Below the pieces are notes generated by a model, which saw only the letters and a list, made by a program, of their open reading frames with translations, was not told the origin of the DNA and did no database searches. Positions 32,770-41,104 of a stretch of DNA of 64,000 nucleotides are shown here, one piece after another (the stretch's first letter is position 1; each line of letters opens with the position of its first letter). The position numbers and the translations under genes are program-made. Origin of the DNA: Ruminococcus flavefaciens 007c (lineage in GTDB: Bacteria; Bacillota; Clostridia; Oscillospirales; Ruminococcaceae). The DNA is taken from contig NZ_ATAX01000003.1 of assembly GCF_000571935.1 (NCBI RefSeq), forward strand, positions 91,040 through 155,039. Direction: 5' to 3'.

Positions 32770-33156
32770 TCACTTCTTGGCTTCTTCTGCTGTAAGTTTA
32801 TTATAGTGCGACTTCAAAAGCGCAAATGTCTCATCGGAAATATCATGCTCCACCTTGCAGGCGTCCTCTGCCGCAACATCACGGCTGATACCAAGGTAAG
32901 TAAAAAAAGCGGTAAGTACAGTATGGCGGTCATAGATACGTTCTGCAACTGATCTGCCGGCTTCTGTAAGTCTGATATGATTATCTCCGTCAACGGAAAC
33001 AAGTCCCTCGTCCTTCATTTTTTTAAGTATGATGGATACTGTGGGACGGGAATATCCAAGGTATGAGCAGATGTCGATAGCATGGACATCAGGCTGCTTC
33101 TGTGAAAGGATCAGGATCGTTTCAAGGTAATTTTCAACTGCTTCGGTAATTGCCAT
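32770..33156 (-). CDS. DtxR/MntR-family metal-dependent regulator
   Basis: 128 residues: winged-helix domain (about 1-62, with YLGYSRPTVSIILKKM) and the metal-binding dimerisation domain (DRHTVLTAFF and AEDACKVEHDIS). No SH3-like third domain, as in MntR-type members. It probably senses Mn(II) or Fe(II). It lies 21 bp upstream of murL on the same strand, so it is the first gene of that operon. Its promoter is flanked by an inverted repeat that may be its own operator. Confidence 0.92.
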   Translation of the reverse strand: MAITEAVENYLETILILSQKQPDVHAIDICSYLGYSRPTVSIILKKMKDEGLVSVDGDNHIRLTEAGRSVAERIYDRHTVLTAFFTYLGISRDVAAEDACKVEHDISDETFALLKSHYNKLTAEEAKK

Positions 33157-33187
33157 TCTGATTCTCCTTTACAATAGGATAAAGATC

Positions 33188-33243
33188 GTAATCTCACAAA
33201 ATTACTTATCTTATATTATATCACATTTATGAGATGATTACAA
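33188..33243 (-). promoter_or_regulatory. Promoter with inverted-repeat arms upstream of the DtxR-family gene
   Basis: Minus strand: -35 TTGTAA (33238-33243), 17-bp spacer, -10 TATAAT (33215-33220). GTAATCTCA (33188-33196) and TGAGATGATTAC (33230-33241) form an inverted repeat with a 2-nt insertion. One arm covers the -35 and the other lies near the start of transcription. It is not a close match to known MntR or DtxR boxes. Confidence 0.5.
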
Positions 33244-33286
33244 CACCCATTTTGTTAAATTTAGTCAAAATATGGCTATATATAAA

Positions 33287-35347
33287 TCATATGAGCGGGT
33301 GTCTCTCAAAGCCATCCGAGGTTTCAAAGCTGTCCCAGTCTTCACGGCATATTGCCACATTCTCCCTTATAAGATCTTCATATTCTCCCATATCCTCAGG
33401 ACGCGGAGGAACAGGCAGACGAGCAATGTCTCCCGGATTCATATTCATTGTAGGATTCAGAACGGCGGAGAGCTCCGTTACTGCCTTGCTGTTCAGGAGG
33501 CCGAGAATATAAAGGAGCTCCTTCTCATCGTTGGGGAATGCACTGGTGCCTGCCACATTGAACATGAAGCTGTCATCAAAGAATCTTACCGAAAGCTTTC
33601 CGCTGGTTATCTGCGACCAGCTCACCGACGGACGGAAATTATAGGCAAGCCCCTGAGGACGGGAGCGGAGCTTTCCTCTGCAGTCACGGAAATTCTTTAT
33701 CTCATAGCCGTCATTCTCCCAGTTTACAACGTAATCGCGGTTTCCGTACCACTTGCGGTAATCGCCGCCCTTATTGAGCCAGTACCATTTCTTTTTCTCA
33801 CCGGCCGCAGATGCGGTCTTTTCCGACGATACCTCATACCATCTCCGCAGGAAACGGTCGTTGTCCCCTGTTATCAGTCCTTCGCGAACGTGAATGATCT
33901 CTCCCAGAGTCTGTCCAGAAAAGGCACGGAGCAGCTTCCTGCCCAGCCAGTATGCCGCCGGCGCCGAGGGTATGGTGAGGAAATCCTCCGTATCGGCTTC
34001 AAAGCGGTACTCCATGTTCTCACCAGAGAGAACGGACAGCACCATCTGCCGCTGTTTTTCCATATCGCCCTTCAGTTCCGCAAGTCTCAGATAGGTACCG
34101 ACGGTATTTTTTCGGGGGCTTCCCATAGTGAATGTACATAGAGGCACTGTGGCGTCCTCAAAGGCGGAATACTCAAAATGAATAAGCGTCTGGAGCTCAT
34201 ATTCGCTGTATATCCTCAGGCGGAGCTTCTCATAGGACTGTAAAAACAGCCATGTTGCAGGTGCAAGGAAGCCCAGCTGACCGTCATCTGCACACATATC
34301 CATACACCGCGCCATGAATACGGAAAAAAGGTCGGCGCCGTAGTCCGCAAATCTCCTGCGCACATGGTCTGACAGCTCCTTATTCATTGCGGGACGTCCC
34401 AGATAAGGCGGATTTGTAACGATGACCGTATATTTTTTCTGCAAAAGTCTGCCTATAACAGCGCTTTTGCCGCCTTTGGCAATGAGATCTCCGCTGTCCG
34501 CAAGAGAGCCGAGCACAGGATCGGCTCCCGAAAGCTCATATACCATAGGCTCTGCCTCAGCCCCGAATACCGCTGCCTTCCTTCTCAGAGCTGTTTCCGC
34601 CAGAGCACAGGCTCTTTCATCAAGCTCAAGGCCGAACAGGTTGTATCTGAGTATACTCTCTGCCGCTGTCTTGTCAGTATAGCCGCATCTCCTGTACAGC
34701 TCCATGAATACATCAAAGGCATAAATCAGCACGTTGCCGCTGCCCATACACGGATCCATGAAGGTTATCTCCTCGGGCGGAAGCTTTTCAGCCGACGGCT
34801 CTCCGTCACCGAAACTGAGCTCTCCACGAGAGATGTCATATCCGTGAGCTTCCAGATACCTGCACAGCGTATTCTGCACCATATACCTCACTATCCACAT
34901 GGGTGTGAACAGCTGTGTTGCCGCTGCTATCTTCTCAGCTTCCAGCCGCTTGCTGTTTTTCAGTCCCACAGCTATTTCCTCACGGTATGGGCTGTTAAAG
35001 CCCTGATGTGCCCAGCCGAGCGCTCCTTCCATGCGAAAAATCTCCCTCGGCAGCGCCGTCAGTCTTGCTGCCGCTCCGTCTTCGTCAAAAAGCTGTTCCG
35101 GAACGGGAAGCTCGCTGTGCTGCAAAAAAATACCGCCATACACCGCCGAAAGCTGCCTGCACTTTTCTTTGAAAGCTGCGATGCGAAGCTCCTGCGGCTC
35201 CTCCATTATCTCACGGATACTGTCATAGCTCACAAAGGCGAGGGCACAAAGGCGCATAAACCCGTAATACGCTGTTTCCTCATCATTTCCGCTCATAAGC
35301 CCGCTTCGTGCCGCGGCAGCAAATCTCTTCAGCTGCGAATAGTCCAT
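33287..35347 (-). CDS. PglX-like adenine-specific DNA methyltransferase (orphan)
   Basis: About 686 residues from ATG 35347 (GAGG upstream). The frame stays open above this point only as the mirror of the acetyltransferase gene. The core resembles BREX PglX and Eco57I-type enzymes: ATQLFTPMWIVRYMVQN, SAM motif MDPCMGSGNVLIYAFD (about 206-221) and catalytic NPPYLG (about 319-324). The C-terminal half looks like a target-recognition region and is followed by no nuclease domain. PglX proteins are usually near 1200 residues, so this is a compact form. No pglZ, brxC or other BREX gene is nearby. It could be a solitary methyltransferase or a type IIG relic. Confidence 0.85.
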   Translation of the reverse strand: MDYSQLKRFAAAARSGLMSGNDEETAYYGFMRLCALAFVSYDSIREIMEEPQELRIAAFKEKCRQLSAVYGGIFLQHSELPVPEQLFDEDGAAARLTALPREIFRMEGALGWAHQGFNSPYREEIAVGLKNSKRLEAEKIAAATQLFTPMWIVRYMVQNTLCRYLEAHGYDISRGELSFGDGEPSAEKLPPEEITFMDPCMGSGNVLIYAFDVFMELYRRCGYTDKTAAESILRYNLFGLELDERACALAETALRRKAAVFGAEAEPMVYELSGADPVLGSLADSGDLIAKGGKSAVIGRLLQKKYTVIVTNPPYLGRPAMNKELSDHVRRRFADYGADLFSVFMARCMDMCADDGQLGFLAPATWLFLQSYEKLRLRIYSEYELQTLIHFEYSAFEDATVPLCTFTMGSPRKNTVGTYLRLAELKGDMEKQRQMVLSVLSGENMEYRFEADTEDFLTIPSAPAAYWLGRKLLRAFSGQTLGEIIHVREGLITGDNDRFLRRWYEVSSEKTASAAGEKKKWYWLNKGGDYRKWYGNRDYVVNWENDGYEIKNFRDCRGKLRSRPQGLAYNFRPSVSWSQITSGKLSVRFFDDSFMFNVAGTSAFPNDEKELLYILGLLNSKAVTELSAVLNPTMNMNPGDIARLPVPPRPEDMGEYEDLIRENVAICREDWDSFETSDGFERHPLI

Positions 35348-35365
35348 AACATCCTCACAATTTCC

Positions 35366-35393
35366 AAAGGCGGACACAGCTGCGTCCGCCTTT
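35366..35393 (-). terminator. Terminator after the acetyltransferase gene
   Basis: AAAGGCGGAC (35366-35375) pairs with GTCCGCCTTT (35384-35393) around a short loop. It sits between the acetyltransferase stop and the PglX-like start on the minus strand. Confidence 0.7.
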
Positions 35394-35396
35394 ATA

Positions 35397-35897
35397 TTAA
35401 TCAATATGAAGCTCTGTAAAAACCGCCTCAAATACCACTTTGCCGTTTTCGCGGGAATACTGCCCCGTGTGCTCGGGAACAAAGCCGCATTTTTCGAGAA
35501 CTCTTCCGGAAGCTCCGTTGTCTTTTGCATAAAAAGCAGTAAAGTCACGGGCTCCGAGCTCATTATACGCCCAGTCCAGAAGTCCTCGGACCGCCTCGGT
35601 AGCATAGCCCTTCCGCCAGTAGCTGCGGTTGATATTGTAGCCGATCTCATATGCCTTGTCCTTTTCGCTCCATTCGAGGCTGATATCACCGATGACCTTA
35701 TCGGTCTCTCTCAGAACTATGGCATACTTATCGTTATCGGCTCTCCATTCCTCTATCCTCCGGCGCAGCTCCACGATATTATCATCGCAGGGATAGGGCA
35801 TGAACCTGTTAACCTCGGGATCGGAACGCCATTCAAAAGCATCCTCCGCGTCGCTGATACGAAACGGACGGATCAGCAGTCTTTCAGTCTCTTTCAT
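35397..35897 (-). CDS. GNAT acetyltransferase, RimJ/RimL type
   Basis: 166 residues with the GNAT fold of the RimJ/RimL branch: N-terminal ERLLIRPFRISDAEDAF, IGYNINRSYWRKGYATEAVRGLL (acetyl-CoA motif, in part) and a late ASGRVLEKCGF element. It acetylates an unknown amine, possibly a protein N-terminus. It starts 8 bp after the xylulokinase stop, so it is in that transcript. Confidence 0.9.
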   Translation of the reverse strand: MKETERLLIRPFRISDAEDAFEWRSDPEVNRFMPYPCDDNIVELRRRIEEWRADNDKYAIVLRETDKVIGDISLEWSEKDKAYEIGYNINRSYWRKGYATEAVRGLLDWAYNELGARDFTAFYAKDNGASGRVLEKCGFVPEHTGQYSRENGKVVFEAVFTELHID

Positions 35898-35905
35898 AGG
35901 TTATC

Positions 35906-37429
35906 TCAGAATGAAGCCAGCTTTGCGAACTGTGCCTTGAGTGCAGGATAGATCTCCCTGTAAAGCTGATAGTACTTCTCATACTCGGGAACATTCTCAG
36001 CCTTGGGGGCCTGTACCTTGTCGGTCTTGATGATAGCACCGCAGGCCTCGGGCACACTGCTGTAAATGCCTGCGCCAACGCTTGCAAGTATAGCCACACC
36101 AAGTGCGGGACCTTCCTTTGAAGCAACTGTCTTTACATTGCAGTTGTAAAGGTCTGCCAGCATACTTCTCCAGAGGGGTGAGGATCCGCCGCCGCCGCAA
36201 GCCATCATGTCGCTTACGTTTACGTTCATCTCGCGGAATACCTCTACGCAGTCGCGGAGAGAATATGTAACGCCTTCAAGAACGGCTCTGAGCATATCCT
36301 TTCTTGTGTGGATAGCCGAAAGTCCGAAGAATACGCCTCTCGCATCGGGATCAAGGTGAGGAGTTCTCTCGCCCATGAGGTAAGGCAGATAGAGAAGTCT
36401 GTTAGCGCCTACGGGAACTGTCTCAGCCTGCTTGTCCATGAGGTAGTACTCGTCTACGCCCATAAGCTTGGCAGTCTCCTTTTCTGTCATGCAGAAATTA
36501 TCTCTGAACCACTTCAGTGAAAGGCCTGCGCCCTGTGTTACACCCATTACGTGCCATGTATTCGGTACGGCTGCACAGCAGGTATGAACTCTGCCCTTCT
36601 TGTCGATGGATATATTTGAAGTATGAGCGAATACAACGCCCGATGTACCGATAGTCGTGAAAGCCTTGCCGTCCTCGACAACGCCTGTACCAACAGCAGC
36701 TGCTGCATTATCGCCTGCGCCGCCTACTACGATAGTGCCCTCGCAGAGACCGAGTGTCTCGGCCATCTTCTTTGTGAGAGTACCTGTTACCTCACAGCTC
36801 TCATGCACCTTGCCCAGCCAGCTCTTGTCTATCTCGAAAGCGCTGAGAAGTTCATCAGACCACTTGCGGTTGGGAACATCAAGGAGCTGCATACCCGAAG
36901 CGTCCGATACCTCGGTAGCGTACTCGCCTGTGAGGATAAGTCTGAGGTAGTCCTTGGGGAGAAGGATATGAGCCACCTTTGAGTATACCTCGGGCTCATT
37001 GTTCTTTACCCAGAGTATCTTTGCAGCTGTCCAGCCTGTAAGAGCAGGATTTGCTGTGATCTCCACCAGCTTGTCCCTGCCTACGATGCGGTTCATCTCC
37101 TCTACCTCGGCAGCTGTTCTCTGGTCACACCAGATTATGGATCTGCGGAGTACATTGTTATCCTTGTCAAGCATTACGAGACCGTGCATCTGTCCCGAAA
37201 TACCTATACCCTTGACGTCCTCTTTGCTGACGCCGCTCTTTGCCATAACAGCCTTTACAGTCTCGATCATTGCGTTTGCCCAGTCCGCAGGATCCTGTTC
37301 TGCATAGCCGTTCTTGGGCTGATACATGGGATATTCGATAGTCTTTGAAGCTATAACGCTTCCCTTCTCGTCGAAAAGGACTGTTTTTGTACCGCTGGTA
37401 CCGCAGTCCACACCAATTACATATGCCAT
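35906..37429 (-). CDS. xylB: Xylulokinase
   Basis: 507 residues, FGGY kinase family. It phosphorylates D-xylulose to xylulose 5-phosphate for the pentose phosphate pathway. N-terminal ATPase motif GVDCGTSGTKTVLFDE, substrate motif GISGQMHGLV, and late GGGGSSPLWRSMLAD. ATG 37429 has AAGGAG upstream; an in-frame ATG 19 codons earlier lacks one. The gene fits a xylan-degrading lifestyle, together with the esterases in the window. Xylose isomerase is not seen here. Confidence 0.94.
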   Translation of the reverse strand: MAYVIGVDCGTSGTKTVLFDEKGSVIASKTIEYPMYQPKNGYAEQDPADWANAMIETVKAVMAKSGVSKEDVKGIGISGQMHGLVMLDKDNNVLRRSIIWCDQRTAAEVEEMNRIVGRDKLVEITANPALTGWTAAKILWVKNNEPEVYSKVAHILLPKDYLRLILTGEYATEVSDASGMQLLDVPNRKWSDELLSAFEIDKSWLGKVHESCEVTGTLTKKMAETLGLCEGTIVVGGAGDNAAAAVGTGVVEDGKAFTTIGTSGVVFAHTSNISIDKKGRVHTCCAAVPNTWHVMGVTQGAGLSLKWFRDNFCMTEKETAKLMGVDEYYLMDKQAETVPVGANRLLYLPYLMGERTPHLDPDARGVFFGLSAIHTRKDMLRAVLEGVTYSLRDCVEVFREMNVNVSDMMACGGGGSSPLWRSMLADLYNCNVKTVASKEGPALGVAILASVGAGIYSSVPEACGAIIKTDKVQAPKAENVPEYEKYYQLYREIYPALKAQFAKLASF

Positions 37430-37520
37430 AATAAGCAACTCCTTTTGAATTATTACAGGGGCCTCCCCTGCATTCTTATTCTCCAAATCAAAACATCCCT
37501 GATAAACTTGTAATGATATT

Positions 37521-37566
37521 CAAAAAGCGCTGCGGACGCCCTCAGCGAGTTATGTGTCCGCAGCGC
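37521..37566 (-). terminator. Terminator of the repeat-bearing membrane protein gene
   Basis: CGCTGCGGAC (37528-37537) pairs with GTCCGCAGCG (37556-37565); the minus strand continues with CTTTTTG. Confidence 0.8.
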
Positions 37567-37581
37567 CGCAGATTCGTTCCG

Positions 37582-38886
37582 TCAGCTCAGAAGATCGAAT
37601 GAGAGGTGTCTCGAATTAACATCATAATAATCCTCGATCTCCGCAACATAATATCTGAAAACGATCTTTTCCTCGGCAGGAGCCAGCTCCACGGGTTTAG
37701 CGTCGGGATGTTCCTCATCAGGCTCTGACATAAGAGGAGGTATGGAGATCGTCATTACATCTCCGCTGGGAGAAACCCCCAGATAATCAAGCTGTTCATC
37801 TGTGAGAGTATTGAGATTTACATTGTGGTACTTCTTGAGGGTAAAGTAGGATATTCCCGTAGCCTCGTCCACCTGCTCACTGTTGAACTGTCTGAGAGCG
37901 CCTGCATTCATTTCATTGATGTACATTCTCTTGTCTGCTGTATACTCCATTTCTGCAAGCACCTTTTCCGAAGGCGATTTGATGTAGTATCTTCCGTTTG
38001 CCTCCTTACCGATACCGAAGAAGTCGAGCTGATCTTCGGTAAGGCTGTCCAGAGCAACGGGATCCACGTCGGCAGCAGTCTTGTCTATTGCGAACTTACG
38101 GCTTGCGGAAAGATCCGTCAGCATAAGCTTGTTGTCGTAGGTATAACCGAGTCTTGTGAGCTCCTCATCTGTTACCTTGAGCTCGATCGTATCGGAGAGA
38201 GCGTTGAGCTCATCTGTGATGGCCTGACGCGACTTTGTTTCCCAATTTACTGTAATACCGCTGCGGATGGGTCTGCTGAGGTATACCACACGCTCCAGAT
38301 TCTTCAGCGTGAATGTAGCGAAGGAATTCTTTACATCGGCTGTGTTCGGCTCAACGTATATAGCGGTACTGCCCTTTGAACTGTCATCGGTGTTAACTAT
38401 CCTGTAACGGTATTCGCCCGAGGGAGATACACCTGTTTCCACGGTCTTCTCCTTTATTGCCGCAACAAAGAAGGATGAGAAGAGGAAGTAGCCGAGGGCG
38501 CCGAAGATATACATAAGAAGTATGATAGTGGCCAGTGCTGTCTTTACGCCTTCGCCCGCGCCTGACATGAGCAGTATGACTATACCCGTAATGACAATGG
38601 GAATAATCAGCCCCCACTCGCCGAAGTACAGCAGTACCACAGGCAGCATTGCGGGAAGGATCAGAAAGCTGCATATCCTCGTAACTATCTGATGTCTCGT
38701 ATAGAGCATGATTATGAGGGCAGCCAGTGACACGCCCGAAACCGCAAGACACAGTGATGCGCGCTGGTGTATGTGCATATCATAGAATATGGAAAGATAG
38801 CAGAGTCTGAATACAAAAAGCGTATATACCACGCTCAGAAGTGAAATGACTCTTTTAGTCCAGACATTTCCAAATAAACTTTTCAT
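37582..38886 (-). CDS. Membrane protein with repeated LTxEQLDxxG motif
   Basis: 434 residues, family not recognised. Four to five membrane helices in the first 155 residues, then a large outer or cytoplasmic domain. That domain carries a degenerate repeat: LTEDQLDFFGI, LTDEQLDYLGV and a weaker VTDEELTRLGY, each followed by beta-strand-like stretches of 40-60 residues. A GGAGG site precedes the ATG, and there is a consensus promoter and a terminator, so it is a single-gene unit. Confidence 0.78.
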   Translation of the reverse strand: MKSLFGNVWTKRVISLLSVVYTLFVFRLCYLSIFYDMHIHQRASLCLAVSGVSLAALIIMLYTRHQIVTRICSFLILPAMLPVVLLYFGEWGLIIPIVITGIVILLMSGAGEGVKTALATIILLMYIFGALGYFLFSSFFVAAIKEKTVETGVSPSGEYRYRIVNTDDSSKGSTAIYVEPNTADVKNSFATFTLKNLERVVYLSRPIRSGITVNWETKSRQAITDELNALSDTIELKVTDEELTRLGYTYDNKLMLTDLSASRKFAIDKTAADVDPVALDSLTEDQLDFFGIGKEANGRYYIKSPSEKVLAEMEYTADKRMYINEMNAGALRQFNSEQVDEATGISYFTLKKYHNVNLNTLTDEQLDYLGVSPSGDVMTISIPPLMSEPDEEHPDAKPVELAPAEEKIVFRYYVAEIEDYYDVNSRHLSFDLLS

Positions 38887-38948
38887 TATTGCCTCCGAAT
38901 TGTTATGATCTATATATAAGCTATGCGGCTAAAAGTCACACACAGTAT

Positions 38949-38977
38949 ATTATAGCATTTTTCTCTTTGTTTTACAA
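38949..38977 (-). promoter_or_regulatory. Promoter of the repeat-bearing membrane protein gene
   Basis: Minus strand: -35 TTGTAA (38972-38977), 17-bp spacer, -10 TATAAT (38949-38954). Confidence 0.7.
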
Positions 38978-39012
38978 GTTCTTTTTGAAATTTTTTCCAA
39001 AAAAACAAAGTC

Positions 39013-39041
39013 TTTACAAAAGTCAGCAATAATTGTATAAT
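39013..39041 (+). promoter_or_regulatory. Promoter of the VanZ-family gene
   Basis: -35 TTTACA (39013-39018), 17-bp spacer, -10 TATAAT (39036-39041), 30 bp before the ATG; divergent from the promoter at 38949-38977. Confidence 0.75.
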
Positions 39042-39071
39042 ATAAACAGCAAGAAATGAAAGGAACCTCCT

Positions 39072-39587
39072 ATGAAAAAGCTCTTACAGAACATAAAAGC
39101 ATATCAGGCGGTATTTGTTATACTGACCGCTGCTGTTATGATAACCATATTCATACTGTCTGCCCAGGACGCCGAAAAGTCCTCAGACACCAGCAGCGTA
39201 CTGACCAGAATAGCTGTCAGGCTCATAGACAGGGATTACGACAGCGAATCCCCCGAAAAGCAGCAGGAGATCTGGGAAAAGGCCTCCTTTATCGTGCGAA
39301 AGCTCGCTCACTTCTCCATATATACGGCTCTCGGCTTCTTCGCATCATTTTCGGCAGGAAAAAGAAAGCTTTTCACACTGAAAAGCCTCGGCGTGATCAT
39401 ATTCGGTTTTCTTTACGCAGTTTCTGACGAGTTCCACCAGAACTTTGTCAAGGGCCGCTCCTGCGAATTCAGGGACATGATGATAGATACGGGCGGAGTT
39501 ACCACGGGTATGATAATATCATTCGTATTCATGGGACTGATATTCCTTATCGCACGCAAACGGAAAAAGAACACATCAGGACAATGA
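39072..39587 (+). CDS. VanZ-family protein
   Basis: 171 residues with four membrane helices. VanZ features: FILSAQD (a polar motif in the first loop), RKLAHFSIYTALGFF and the SDEFHQNFVKGRSCEFRDMMID motif near the third helix. VanZ proteins confer low-level teicoplanin tolerance in enterococci by an unknown mechanism; most chromosomal members have no known role. AGGAACC-type ribosome site. Confidence 0.92.
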   Translation: MKKLLQNIKAYQAVFVILTAAVMITIFILSAQDAEKSSDTSSVLTRIAVRLIDRDYDSESPEKQQEIWEKASFIVRKLAHFSIYTALGFFASFSAGKRKLFTLKSLGVIIFGFLYAVSDEFHQNFVKGRSCEFRDMMIDTGGVTTGMIISFVFMGLIFLIARKRKKNTSGQ

Positions 39588-39605
39588 TAATACACTGAAA
39601 TAAGG

Positions 39606-39644
39606 AAAAGCCATAAAGGAGCTGCCGCTCCCTTATGGCTTTTG
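39606..39644. terminator. Bidirectional terminator
   Basis: GCCATAAAGGAG (39610-39621) pairs with CTCCCTTATGGC (39628-39639). AAAA precedes and TTTT follows, so it can serve both convergent genes. Confidence 0.88.
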
Positions 39645-39648
39645 ATTT

Positions 39649-40869
39649 TTACTGCATACCGCCTCTTACATAGAAGTTATCCTGAATGATAAGAGCACAG
39701 CCGCCGAGGAAATTGTTCTTTCCGTCCAGTCTGCTGAGCACAACTCTGTCAGCGATCTCCTCGCTTACAAGGCGGATCATCTCACGCTTGCAGTAGTCAA
39801 ACTGCTTTTCGTTGAGCTTGAAGTTGTGAAGAACTATCTTCTTTGCGAAATGGCTGATAGCCAGATTGTTTATAAGCACGGTGTACTTTGAGATAATATC
39901 GTCCACCACGTTCTTGACGGACTCCTCGCCTCTCATAAGCGCCATAAACACATTATCGGTATTTATTGCAGTCTTGTCGCCTTCTGTAAGCTCATAGAGC
40001 ACAGGAGTCTTGTCCTTGGAATAGATCTCGTAGAAGGCGTTGAGCATAGCTGTTCTTGAAAGCTCAGCCTTTACGGAGCCGTTGGGATAGCCCTCATAGG
40101 ACTTTCCGTTGGGACATACGATATATCTCTCGATAGTTGATGTATAGGACACATAGTCCGCAGAGAGCTCATTCTTGTTGATGATAGCCAGATTTACCTG
40201 GTTGCCGTTATGAATGAACGCCTGATTGGTCTGATAGCCGTTCTGAGTTCTGAAATCATTGCTTGCAAGAGCCATAAGTCCTATGGCATTGCCGCAGTGT
40301 ATCTCAAAATTAAGGCCGCCGGAGAGCTTGTCGATAAAGTTTGTGAAGTCAAGAACTCCGTCCTTGTAGAAGATCTTGAGCTTGCCCCACATGGAAGGAA
40401 CTACACCAACGCCGAGACCGAGGATCTTATCCTTGGTAAGAGCGCTGTTCTCGACCATTTCGTTGCTGGTCTTGATTATGTAGTTTATGATGTCCTTGCT
40501 TGTGGTCCTTTCGTCGATTACCATGCTTGCCTTATCGAGGACCTCGGAATTAAGATTGGTCAGACCTATGCTTACTTCCTTCTCGTCCACTGTTGCACCC
40601 AGTGCAAAACGGCTGTTGACATTGATGTCGATAAGGATCTTTCTTCTGCCCTTCTGGAGCTTCTCGGCATTTACAGGAGCTTCTCCAATCTCAATGAGAA
40701 CGCCCTCTTCTATCATTTCGTTTGTAATGATTGTAACTGCAGCTCTCGTGATCTCAAGTGCGCTTGCAACATCGACTCTTGAGATAGGGCCTGATTCCCT
40801 GATCACTCTAAGAATCTGCATTCTGTTTCTTCTTTTCAGATCGAGTTTACTTATTCCTCTTTTTTCCAT
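39649..40869 (-). CDS. ROK-family transcriptional regulator (NagC/XylR type)
   Basis: 406 residues: N-terminal winged helix (about 15-75, with SRVDVASALEITRAAVTIIT) and a ROK-like C-terminal domain. The kinase features are worn: the ROK zinc motif CxCGxxGCxE is replaced around CPNGKSYEGYPNG, and no clear catalytic DN pair is seen, so it should act as a repressor without sugar phosphorylation. NagC/XylR relatives respond to xylose, glucose or amino sugars. No target operon adjoins it. Confidence 0.85.
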   Translation of the reverse strand: MEKRGISKLDLKRRNRMQILRVIRESGPISRVDVASALEITRAAVTIITNEMIEEGVLIEIGEAPVNAEKLQKGRRKILIDINVNSRFALGATVDEKEVSIGLTNLNSEVLDKASMVIDERTTSKDIINYIIKTSNEMVENSALTKDKILGLGVGVVPSMWGKLKIFYKDGVLDFTNFIDKLSGGLNFEIHCGNAIGLMALASNDFRTQNGYQTNQAFIHNGNQVNLAIINKNELSADYVSYTSTIERYIVCPNGKSYEGYPNGSVKAELSRTAMLNAFYEIYSKDKTPVLYELTEGDKTAINTDNVFMALMRGEESVKNVVDDIISKYTVLINNLAISHFAKKIVLHNFKLNEKQFDYCKREMIRLVSEEIADRVVLSRLDGKNNFLGGCALIIQDNFYVRGGMQ

Positions 40870-41029
40870 ACTGCAACAACTCCATTTCTGTTCATGTCTG
40901 TTTTTCGGGAACTAAGTCCGCACTGTACAATCTGCATATCCCCACAGGTGTTTGTCAGAAATTACTGTTATAACTGCCTGTATAATTTTATTTTTTTATA
41001 ATAAAGCCAATCTCTTTTAACGTATTTAT

Positions 41030-41057
41030 ATTATAACACAATATTATTAAAATTCAA
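41030..41057 (-). promoter_or_regulatory. Likely promoter of the ROK regulator
   Basis: Minus strand: -35 TTGAAT (41052-41057), 16-bp spacer, -10 TATAAT (41030-41035). The leader to the ATG is about 150 nt and AT-rich; no riboswitch is evident. Confidence 0.5.
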
Positions 41058-41104
41058 ACATTTTAACGCAAATAATTGTAAAATCAGCGTTTTTTACAAA
41101 GCGT

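Noticed and set aside
33272..34141. Plus-strand frame of 289 codons
   Set aside because: Antisense of the PglX-like gene; no ribosome site or recognisable domain.
35348..35689. N-terminal extension of the PglX-like gene
   Set aside because: It reads through a terminator and the antisense of the acetyltransferase gene; ATG 35347 has a ribosome site and fits the family start.
37430..37486. Upstream start for xylulokinase
   Set aside because: The added 19 residues precede the conserved kinase start, and AAGGAG is placed for ATG 37429.
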